Positions 51,577-59,217 of a stretch of DNA of 64,000 nucleotides are shown here, in pieces. This DNA comes from Spirosoma luteum DSM 19990. Its GTDB lineage: Bacteria > Bacteroidota > Bacteroidia > Cytophagales > Spirosomataceae. The notes beneath the pieces are model-generated. The model saw nothing but the letters and a program-made list of their open reading frames with translations, was not told the origin of the DNA and made no database searches. The stretch is taken from NCBI RefSeq assembly GCF_000374065.1, contig NZ_KB893279.1, positions 223,285 to 287,284 of the forward strand, read 5' to 3'. The position numbers and the translations under genes were made by a program. Each line of letters opens with the position of its first letter. The stretch's first letter is position 1.

Positions 51577-52723
51577 TGGTTGCGTCGTTGGGGAAATAGT
51601 TAAGGTTTTCGATACCGAAATCCCGGTTTAGAACCGGTACGTGCCAATCGGCAAAGCCCGCCGAAAAGACCCGTTCGACGCTGCGTTGGTAGCGGTTGAC
51701 GGTCTGTTGCATGAGCTGCGAAAACAACTTGATTTGAATTTGCGTAAAACTGATACCGGAACTTGATTTACGAATACCCATCAATTCGTTCGGTACGCGG
51801 GTACGCCGGGAAATGTGCGCTTCTACTTCTTCGGACATGGCCGAGTAGCGGGTGGCAAGGTCACCCATAACCATCGGCTCGAATTTGATAGAGTCTAGTT
51901 CAGCCTGCGTGGCGGCTTCAATCACAAAGACGCTGCCCGCGTTTTCGGCCCCCTGGTGCTGTTGTACCCGATTAGCCAGCGAATCGGTATCGCGCTCGTT
52001 TTCGATTTTTGTCTTGCCCGGTGCCAGCCCTTTGATGAAGCCGGGGGTGACTAAATCCGATGTGACCAGCCGATACCGGTACTTGCTAAGTTCGGCCTCG
52101 GTTTCAAATTCTGAGCTACCCCCCGCGTAGGATGGAATATGGTATATCTGTCCTTTCTTACCGCCGATGGGTACGTACTGTAATTGCCCGTAGTACTGCT
52201 CAATGCCGCCACTGGCTTCGATTTGCGCGAGTACTACGGCAGGGTCAGGATTATACAGAAACACTTCCTTGTTTTCGTTCTGGCGCTTGTTGTAGAGCGT
52301 CGAGCCGATATACGGAAAGATGCCCGCTTTGGTAATGTTGCCCAGATCATCCGGCATTTTAAACCGGATTTGTTCCCAGGGAATGACCTGTAAGCCGACT
52401 TTTTGCCCCAGCCCGTTATATGACCAGTGCAAAACGATAACCTCCCCCTCGGCCAGATTACGCGCTGTCTGGTTCAGTATGTCGTCCAGCGTTTCCCCTT
52501 TCCGGTTGACAATCATTTCCGAAAGCGAGAGGTCGTAAAAGCCATTGCCCTCGATGAACTCCGCCCGGACCGACATAGCGGCCGATGCCGTGTCGGAATC
52601 GTCGATAACATCTAACAGCGTCTGGGGGAAATCGTTGTTGGGGCCAAAACTAAGAAAGCCCGCCACCTTTGATTTGGTGACGGACACTTTCCGGGCAACT
52701 TTTGGTTTGGCAACGCGGGCCAT
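51542..52723 (-). CDS. Phage portal protein
   Basis: 393 residues with the portal fold: an N-terminal domain (SDTASAAMSVRAEFIEGNGF), the HWSYNGLGQKVGLQVIPWEQ clip region, an alpha crown-side helix and the long wing helix ending near SGISFTQIQIKLFSQLMQQT; the C-terminal end is acidic and disordered. The PNELMGIRKSSSGISFT stretch is typical of the stem. Twelve copies would form the DNA entry ring. Translationally near the adaptor gene downstream. Confidence 0.88.
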   Translation of the reverse strand: MARVAKPKVARKVSVTKSKVAGFLSFGPNNDFPQTLLDVIDDSDTASAAMSVRAEFIEGNGFYDLSLSEMIVNRKGETLDDILNQTARNLAEGEVIVLHWSYNGLGQKVGLQVIPWEQIRFKMPDDLGNITKAGIFPYIGSTLYNKRQNENKEVFLYNPDPAVVLAQIEASGGIEQYYGQLQYVPIGGKKGQIYHIPSYAGGSSEFETEAELSKYRYRLVTSDLVTPGFIKGLAPGKTKIENERDTDSLANRVQQHQGAENAGSVFVIEAATQAELDSIKFEPMVMGDLATRYSAMSEEVEAHISRRTRVPNELMGIRKSSSGISFTQIQIKLFSQLMQQTVNRYQRSVERVFSAGFADWHVPVLNRDFGIENLNYFPNDATNGDSTSVAQPG

Positions 52724-52736
52724 GTGGGAACGGGGT

Positions 52737-53222
52737 TTACTTAGCTTCTGACACCGGGGTCACTACGGGGGCGGCTTCTACCGTTGCCGGTTTAGCGGCG
52801 ACCGGCTTGGCGGCTGGCTCTTCTTTTTTTTTGTAGTCCGGGTCTTTGACGATGTGTTCAGCGTAGCCTTTATCGCGTTTGAGCAAATCAGCGGCTATTT
52901 CGTCGGTCAATGGGATGTTGCCGGGGGCCGCGTTGTGCGGGGCGACGACGTTACCGATTCCGGCGACGTAAATGGAGCCGGTGCCGGGGGCTAATGTGTA
53001 TTGGTTAGCGGACATGATACCGTGATTTATAGTTCTGAGATAGGCCCGAAAGTGCATGAACATATCCTGTTTCCAGTTCGGGCAACTGGTGCAGGTTGTT
53101 GTACCGAGCTGGCGGAGGTATTCGGCTTTCAGGGTCGTTTCGTCCTCCGATGAAAGTATACCGGTGTTAACCCAAAGGCTAACGATCCGGTATAGCTCCC
53201 CCCCGCTCATTGGTTCATTCAT
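52737..53222 (-). CDS. Virion-region protein with C-terminal Ala/Pro tail
   Basis: 161 residues: an N-terminal part with TTCTSCPNW (Cys pair), a middle with LTDEIAADLLKRDKGYAEHI and a low-complexity tail of Ala, Pro, Lys and Val. Its start overlaps the previous stop by one base. Not recognised; possibly a head accessory or scaffold-like protein. Confidence 0.55.
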   Translation of the reverse strand: MNEPMSGGELYRIVSLWVNTGILSSEDETTLKAEYLRQLGTTTCTSCPNWKQDMFMHFRAYLRTINHGIMSANQYTLAPGTGSIYVAGIGNVVAPHNAAPGNIPLTDEIAADLLKRDKGYAEHIVKDPDYKKKEEPAAKPVAAKPATVEAAPVVTPVSEAK

Positions 53223-53797
53223 TAGCTAATCGCCAATGATAAGTTCTCCAGATACGCTTCGGTATCTTCTACCGAGCTGGTTACGTGCCGGAACGTCAGG
53301 GCCGTTTCGCGGGCCAACGCGGCCAGGAAACTAAGCTTGTACTGTCCGGGGTTTTCCGCGTCGTTGGAATCTTCCGTTACGTTCGTGCAGGCCATGCCCG
53401 TAGGATAACCCGACATTTTCCAGCGGCCGTTAGCCCCGGTCTGTTTGCTGATGATAACCAGGTCGGTTAGTTTCGACATGCTGTCCACCTCCTTATCGGC
53501 AGCGGCCGAGTTGGTGTTGACCGTGAAGTCAAAACCCTGGGGTAACAGGTTTCCCGAATCCGACGAGGTAAAGCCGGTGGTGCGTTTGTGGGATAGCTTG
53601 CGGCCCTCCCAACGCTTGAACGTCTTACCCGCTTTCAGGATAATAGCCGTGGCAATCTTGCCGGTCCCGTCTTTGGTGACCGATTCGATTTCACCGAGCC
53701 GAATGGCAAATAGTTTCTCGTACAAGCCCTGCCCGTTGGGTAGGCAGTCATCCAGGAGATTGATCGTTAGTTCGCTTACTGATGTTCCGCAGGCCAT
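53222..53797 (-). CDS. Structural protein, candidate major tail/head-decoration protein
   Basis: 191 residues from ATG 53797 (MACGTSVSELTINLLDDCLP); an upstream ATG at 53830 gives 11 extra residues. The protein is beta-rich, with KAGKTFKRWEGRKLSHKRTT and GFDFTVNTNS, and of the size of major tail proteins. Position between capsid and portal genes also fits a head-decoration protein. Function is a guess. Confidence 0.55.
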   Translation of the reverse strand: MACGTSVSELTINLLDDCLPNGQGLYEKLFAIRLGEIESVTKDGTGKIATAIILKAGKTFKRWEGRKLSHKRTTGFTSSDSGNLLPQGFDFTVNTNSAAADKEVDSMSKLTDLVIISKQTGANGRWKMSGYPTGMACTNVTEDSNDAENPGQYKLSFLAALARETALTFRHVTSSVEDTEAYLENLSLAIS

Positions 53798-53859
53798 ATT
53801 ATTAGATGGTTTACCCCGCCGGGTGAGCATTGGCCCGGACCCGGCAGGGAGTGAATGAA

Positions 53860-54957
53860 TTAGTAAGCGGCTACTACCAGCGTGTCATCGGCAATCTTCA
53901 TGTCGGCCGCGTAGGTCTGACGGGCGTTCCAAGTCTCGGACATCGGGTCGGTCCAGACCTCAAGGCCCGTAGAGCGCGAATCATTGACCGGTGTCGCGTC
54001 AAAGCGTAGTTGTACGTTTCCTTTCACGGTCAAGAGGGCGCGGTTTGGACGGTCGAACTTGCCCGCCAAAGATGACTGAGCCGAGGGCTTGAAATACTGA
54101 CCAATGAACTCATCCCACTCTGGCACGACCATAATGGGAACGCCCCGGAAAGTTGGCATTGATTCGCCGTTGGCCTGTATCTGATAGGCAAGGTCCAGAT
54201 TCTGGCTTTCCCGGTATTCGGTGTAGGCGGTGAAAATCGACTGCGTGACCATCAGCATTTTGCTGGCCTGGGGCTGACCCATCAGGCGGGGCGAAGCGGC
54301 CGCGAACATAGCGGCAAACAACGGATACGCGGCTTCCTTCGGGAACGTCTGTACGGCACCCGTCCCGTTCTGCGAAATAGCGACCAGAGGGGTCAGTGTA
54401 GCGGCAACGCCTAGTTCCACGTTACGCCACAGCCCGTCGAACGTTTTGAAGTACGGCAATAGCTGGGTGCTGGTTTTGGTGTCGCCGTTGGCAAACGTAA
54501 TCGAGGGCGTGAGGTCAGCCGATACGCGGGCGGACGAGGAAAAGTGCGCCATCCGCAGCAAATCTTCGTAAATCGCCTGCTCAATCAAATCAACCATGTA
54601 GTCACCGTATACCGTATCGGTCAAATCTTTCTTGTCGTTACCGGCCTTTAGAAACCATTCTTCGGCCGTGCCCCGGACGTTGGCCCAACAATCCTGTTCC
54701 CAGGCTTTGATGTCAACGGGGGTGAATTTCTTACCCGACTTTTTGGTGTTAATCGTCTGGGCACCCGTTCCGCAACCGGCATCGGTTTTGGAAATCAGGC
54801 CGACGCGCTCCAGGAAGTTAACCCAAAGTTGACCCTTTAACCCTTCTTCGATGGCGAAGTATTTGGCGAGGGCCGGACGGTCAACCGCCGGACGGAGTGT
54901 AAGGTCAGCAGCTTCGTTGCCCTGGTAGGTGTAGCTGGGGTTCGCAGTTATTGCCAT
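53860..54957 (-). CDS. HK97-type major capsid protein
   Basis: 365 residues, of the length of HK97-fold capsids without a delta domain. Signs: the N-terminal arm, a long spine helix (EEWFLKAGNDKKDLTDTVYG), the P-domain with SRSTGLEVWTDPMSETWNAR, and strands such as TFRGVPIMVVPEWDEFI. Preceded by a ClpP-like protease that matures the capsid. I find no obvious delta domain, which the protease fusion may supply instead as scaffold. Confidence 0.88.
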   Translation of the reverse strand: MAITANPSYTYQGNEAADLTLRPAVDRPALAKYFAIEEGLKGQLWVNFLERVGLISKTDAGCGTGAQTINTKKSGKKFTPVDIKAWEQDCWANVRGTAEEWFLKAGNDKKDLTDTVYGDYMVDLIEQAIYEDLLRMAHFSSSARVSADLTPSITFANGDTKTSTQLLPYFKTFDGLWRNVELGVAATLTPLVAISQNGTGAVQTFPKEAAYPLFAAMFAAASPRLMGQPQASKMLMVTQSIFTAYTEYRESQNLDLAYQIQANGESMPTFRGVPIMVVPEWDEFIGQYFKPSAQSSLAGKFDRPNRALLTVKGNVQLRFDATPVNDSRSTGLEVWTDPMSETWNARQTYAADMKIADDTLVVAAY

Positions 54958-54992
54958 TTTTTGATTAGTCGTTTAAACGATGGTTTGTTGAT

Positions 54993-56237
54993 TTATTTGC
55001 TACGGGCGGCTAACCGCTCTTTTTTGCGTGTCACTGCGTCATCCTCCGGGGCGGCTGTCCGCTTATCAATCGGCGTTTCGGGCAAGCGGGCCACTTTCGG
55101 GTCCGCGCTTTCTTTCTGCGACAAAGCCGCCTGTGCCGCCGTTAGTACCGGTTGCATCCGGGCCAGCATGGCCGTGTGCTGTTCTACCGTTGCCGACATG
55201 GCTGTGTGCGCTGTTTCCAACGCCGTCAGTCGGTCGAACTCCGTTTTGCTGATAGTCACCGTGTCCGCGTCAACTGCGCTCGCTGTTGGCTCTTCCTCGG
55301 CGGGTGCTTCTACCACTGCCTGCGCCGGGTCCTGAATGTCGGTGATTACTCCACCTGTTATTGTTAGGATTATACCGTCCGATAGCGTGTATTCGCCATC
55401 GGGAACATCCGAACCGTCTTCAAACTTTACCGGGTTGTTAATCGCGTAAGTCTCACCGTCGGCCGTGGTAATGTCCAGCTTTTTGCCGTCGGCCGTATCG
55501 ACCATCAGCGCGACCATTTTTTTACCTTCCATAAAGGCTTGCAGGTATTTAAAACCGTCTTTAGCCCGGTCCATTATTGTTGCCATATCTAGCTTATTGT
55601 TTGTTTGCGTTGTTGGTTTTTCGGTTGGCAGGCCTAGCCCCTTGCGTCCGTCGGATAGGTGCGCCATGATGGGCTTACGCGTCCGGTTGGCCGTTGCCGG
55701 TTCAGCCGTATTCTCATACAGCCCCGTCGCCCATCCGTAGGTAATGCTTTCCTGGGCCGTGAAGTAGTGGTCCTGCCCATCAATCAAGAGAGAAGCAATA
55801 TCTTCCTCACTCTTGCCGGTCATGGTAGCGTAGACCGAAAGCATCCGGGCCTGTTCGGTTTCGAGTTCGGCCAGGTAAGTACGGAAATCATTGATGTTGC
55901 CTTCCATGCCCCCGCCCGGTTGATGGGCCATAAACTTGGCATGGGGGGAAAGTAGCCGGGTAGAACCTAATCCAAACAGGATTGTAGCCATTGAGCAGAC
56001 TACGCCACCGGAGCGGGCGTTGATGGGTACGCCCAGGCCTTTCAGGTAATCATAGACCCGCCAGCCCTCTTCGATAATGCCCCCGTCCGAATCAATATCG
56101 AGTAGAATATCTTCGTAGGTGCCGCCGTTGGCTACCTGCGCCTGAACGCCAGCCAGGGAAATACACGGCTCATCGAACCAGTTCCAGGCTTCGGGCATGA
56201 TTATTCCGCGAAGGGTAAGCGTTAGCGTCTTGGGCAT
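54993..56237 (-). CDS. ClpP-like (S14) prohead protease with C-terminal scaffold region
   Basis: 414 residues. The first 180 form a ClpP-fold protease: Ser82 in GGVVCSMATI, His105 in FMAHQPGGG, and an acidic third residue in IDGQDHYFTAQES (about 153-156). The C-terminal half (about 200-414) is a Glu/Asp-rich scaffold with coiled-coil content (RLTALETAHTAMSATVEQHT). Such fusions fold the capsid and then digest the scaffold. It is the first gene of the leftward head operon and ends 36 bases before the capsid gene. The start codon sits 125 bases from the divergent tail gene. Confidence 0.9.
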   Translation of the reverse strand: MPKTLTLTLRGIIMPEAWNWFDEPCISLAGVQAQVANGGTYEDILLDIDSDGGIIEEGWRVYDYLKGLGVPINARSGGVVCSMATILFGLGSTRLLSPHAKFMAHQPGGGMEGNINDFRTYLAELETEQARMLSVYATMTGKSEEDIASLLIDGQDHYFTAQESITYGWATGLYENTAEPATANRTRKPIMAHLSDGRKGLGLPTEKPTTQTNNKLDMATIMDRAKDGFKYLQAFMEGKKMVALMVDTADGKKLDITTADGETYAINNPVKFEDGSDVPDGEYTLSDGIILTITGGVITDIQDPAQAVVEAPAEEEPTASAVDADTVTISKTEFDRLTALETAHTAMSATVEQHTAMLARMQPVLTAAQAALSQKESADPKVARLPETPIDKRTAAPEDDAVTRKKERLAARSK

Positions 56238-56362
56238 CGTTTTTTGATTGATGCCGAAAGGTAAGAACCGCTATTACGCGTAGTAACCGGCTGACTGATA
56301 AGAAAACAGTAGCTTTTTCGGGGGTTGGATAGTTCGGGCCTTGCGGGTGTCAACTTTGCCTT

Positions 56363-56848
56363 ATGCCAATCGAGATAACAACAACGGGGCCGTTCGACCT
56401 GACCTTCGATGATACCTTCGGCGGGGTACTTATCGGCACCGGTAGCCCGTCGGTCGCCTACGAATGCCGGTCGGCCGGTGCTTACCTGACCTGGTTATCA
56501 CCCGTCGGCTGGATGTACTGGCTCTACGAGGGGCCGATGAACACCCAGAAAGCGGTACGCACGGCGGGGGCTTACCAACAGGCGGGCACGACGCGCTACA
56601 CCCAGAAAGAAAGCAATCTATTACTGACCGTGCGAACAATCGGCCTGTCAAAAGCCGAGGTAGATGCCGTGGCAACGGTGTATGATTCCATTGGCGTGTT
56701 CCTGCTTGCGGTCGATACGGCGGGAGTCTTTCACCGCGTACCGGTCAGCGTTGAGCCGGGTACGTTCGACTTGTATAGTAGTCGGGAGAACGTCCATGAC
56801 CTAACACTGACGATAAGTTTACCCGCCCGGAGGTCGGCCCGCGGTTGA
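56363..56848 (+). CDS. Tail protein, distal-tail-like candidate
   Basis: 161 residues, beta-rich (GPFDLTFDDTFGGVLIGTGS, CRSAGAYLTWLSPVGWMYWL). First gene of the rightward tail module. Size and place before a hub-like protein suit a distal tail protein, but no clear family match. Its stop overlaps the next start (TTGA). Confidence 0.55.
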   Translation: MPIEITTTGPFDLTFDDTFGGVLIGTGSPSVAYECRSAGAYLTWLSPVGWMYWLYEGPMNTQKAVRTAGAYQQAGTTRYTQKESNLLLTVRTIGLSKAEVDAVATVYDSIGVFLLAVDTAGVFHRVPVSVEPGTFDLYSSRENVHDLTLTISLPARRSARG

Positions 56849-57189
56849 TAACAACAGGCTTAACAAGGGTAGTATTCTTAGTCGGAAACGTGGCAATCAA
56901 GCTGCCCAACCCCCGATACAGCTTTCGTAATTTCCTGCAAGGGCTATTGGCAAACATGGCCGAGCGCGATACGTGGCGGAATACAAAATCTGCCTTACTC
57001 TGTCCGGTTATTTGGGCATCATGGGGTGGGTGGATAGTGGTGATGCAACGGGTAGAAACAGTCTTTACCGATGAAACCGGACAAGAGATTGACTATACAA
57101 AATGGATAGTTGAAGGATTCGGCGGGGATGATAAACCCGACAATTACGGGACGCTGGCTGGAAAGGTCATTAAACTAGACTACGCATGA
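56845..57189 (+). CDS. Kinase-like fold mini-protein in the tail module
   Basis: 114 residues from TTG 56845 (coupled by TTGA). It carries VAIK (16-19), a Glu at 40 in ANMAERDTW, and DDKPDNYG (95-102), which look like the ATP-lysine, the alpha-C glutamate and the D-F-G/Mg motif of protein kinases. I see no catalytic-loop HRD-like Asp, and the length is less than half of a kinase, so it would be a pseudokinase remnant or an independent fold. Similar small proteins with this pattern are known to me in other phages. Function unknown. Confidence 0.6.
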   Translation: MITTGLTRVVFLVGNVAIKLPNPRYSFRNFLQGLLANMAERDTWRNTKSALLCPVIWASWGGWIVVMQRVETVFTDETGQEIDYTKWIVEGFGGDDKPDNYGTLAGKVIKLDYA

Positions 57190-59213
57190 CTGACGGACTC
57201 TACCTGGAAAAAACGTGGGTGGCCGAGGTTAGCGCAGTGCTGACCTACCAGGCCAATGATTTGACCAAACCGGACGTACTGAACGCGTCCTACTCCTTAT
57301 CCTTTACCCTGCCGGACTCGCTCTTATTGCGCTCCCTTTTGCAAAGCGCGGAACAGCTAGACGCGGGCGGGGTCTATCCCTATACTGCCCTTTCCTGCCT
57401 TTTGGTGCAGGATGGTTCGGTGGTCTTTCAGGGGCTGGCCCGGCTGGTTAGCTTTTCGGCGGGCTGGAAAGTATCACTGATTGAAACGACAAAGGGGTTG
57501 TTTGACCAGTTAGCGGCCCTATCCATCCGGGACTTGGATTTAAGCCGGTACGACCACCTCTGGAAACCGGAGAGCATGAACGTCTACGCCGGGGCTACCG
57601 CGGGCGTAATCTATCCGGTTATCGACTACGGTAGTTTTGATTCGGATACCTTCGCGGGTGATGCCCTGTTCCCGGCCGTCTACGTGCATACCCTAATCCG
57701 GGCCATGCTGCAACGGGTCGGCTACCGCGCGGGCGAATCCACGCCGGGCGTTGACTGGCTGGCTGACGAACTGGTGTCAAGGCTGGCCCTGCCCTTTGTT
57801 AATGACGAACCCCAAAGCCGGGATCAGCAATGGGTGGATGATAGAACCGCCAGGGTAACGGTATCCGCCCCGGTGGTTGTGCCCCAAGCCATCAACGCTA
57901 TAATTCCCTTCTCAGTCGATAACGACGGGCAATGGTTCGACGGTAAGGTAAATAATTTCAAGCCCACCCTGAACGCCTATCAGTGCGATGTAGGGATGCG
58001 GCTACGGGTACAGGCCGCGCAAACGTTTTCCGTTTACGTCGGGCAGGGAGCCATTGAAGCCCGGTTGATAGTCGAGAAAAACGGGGTCGGTGTCGCTGAA
58101 TCCTACTTTTCGGTTTCCGGGCCGTACAACCCGACGGGCACAAAGGTAGATACCATAAAATTGGATGAAACAATCAACTGCCGGGCATCTGACCAGATAC
58201 GGATTCGGTTCGTATTCAAAAAACGGACCCTGATAGCTACATGGGCAACGCTCTTAGTGATTGAGCCGGAAACGACATGGGCCAGCTTTACCCCTGACCC
58301 ATCGGTTCAGGTCAACGATTTGTGGCCGGTAGCCCGGAATTTGCCCGATATGAGTTGCGCTGATTTGCTCAAATCTATTGCCCTTATGCTGTCGGCTACC
58401 TATCAGGTTGATTCATTCCGCCGAACGCTGACCCTGATTCCATTGGATAGTGTGATTGCCAAAACAAACGAGGCCGTGGATTGGAGTACCCGCGTGGAGG
58501 AAAGCGAAGATCCGGAATGGTTTCCTTTGCTTGAACCCTACGGACAGACCAATCATCTGAAGTGGAAACAGAACGATAAGACTAAACCCTGGGGGGATGG
58601 CATCATTACCATCAACGCGCAGAATTTGCCGGTGGTGACCGATTTGTTTGAGTTGCCGTTTGCCGCTTGCCGACCGTCGGACAAGACCCTGACCGGCTAC
58701 GGTAACCCGGTGCTGATTCAAACCCGGACGTTATCCGTAAGCGGGGGCACCTCAACGCTGACCAAAGCGACTACCGATGCCCGGTTGATTCTGATTGAGC
58801 CGACCGCGATTGTTCCCGCCCAGGCGAATATAACCAGTCCCGAGGGGGTAACCAGCAAGCAAGCCGTAAACCTGACCGGGTGCTGGTGGGGTGAACGGCC
58901 GGAACTCCTGAAACTTCCCGGTAATAATTTTACCCTGGGCTTTGGTAAGGTCACAGCGGCCCAACGGGAAACGACGTTGATACAAGCCCGGTTCAAAGGG
59001 TTATTCCGAATCCTGCGCCGTCCCCGGATGCTGTCGGTTTCGATGCTGCTTAGTGCCGAAGATATTGCTACATTGGATTTAACCCGCCCTATCCGGCTGC
59101 GTAACGTCCGGGCTGGTTCGCTCCTGCTCAATGACGGCTTTTACTACCTAAACCAGATACCCAACTACAGCTACGGCACCGTTTGCCGGGTTTCGCTCAT
59201 CGCTTATTTCTAA
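57186..59213 (+). CDS. Tail/baseplate hub-like protein
   Basis: 675 residues, overlapping the previous gene by 4 bases (ATGA). N-terminal DUF-like beta domain (VLTYQANDLTKPDVLNASYS), then beta/helical regions (IPFSVDNDGQWFDGKVNNFK, DMSCADLLKSIALMLSATYQ), ending in a strand-rich part (RPIRLRNVRAGSLLLNDGFY). Size and order before a tape measure suggest a tail-tip or hub protein. No lysozyme or peptidase motif found. Confidence 0.65.
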   Translation: MTDGLYLEKTWVAEVSAVLTYQANDLTKPDVLNASYSLSFTLPDSLLLRSLLQSAEQLDAGGVYPYTALSCLLVQDGSVVFQGLARLVSFSAGWKVSLIETTKGLFDQLAALSIRDLDLSRYDHLWKPESMNVYAGATAGVIYPVIDYGSFDSDTFAGDALFPAVYVHTLIRAMLQRVGYRAGESTPGVDWLADELVSRLALPFVNDEPQSRDQQWVDDRTARVTVSAPVVVPQAINAIIPFSVDNDGQWFDGKVNNFKPTLNAYQCDVGMRLRVQAAQTFSVYVGQGAIEARLIVEKNGVGVAESYFSVSGPYNPTGTKVDTIKLDETINCRASDQIRIRFVFKKRTLIATWATLLVIEPETTWASFTPDPSVQVNDLWPVARNLPDMSCADLLKSIALMLSATYQVDSFRRTLTLIPLDSVIAKTNEAVDWSTRVEESEDPEWFPLLEPYGQTNHLKWKQNDKTKPWGDGIITINAQNLPVVTDLFELPFAACRPSDKTLTGYGNPVLIQTRTLSVSGGTSTLTKATTDARLILIEPTAIVPAQANITSPEGVTSKQAVNLTGCWWGERPELLKLPGNNFTLGFGKVTAAQRETTLIQARFKGLFRILRRPRMLSVSMLLSAEDIATLDLTRPIRLRNVRAGSLLLNDGFYYLNQIPNYSYGTVCRVSLIAYF

Positions 59214-59217
59214 AATT

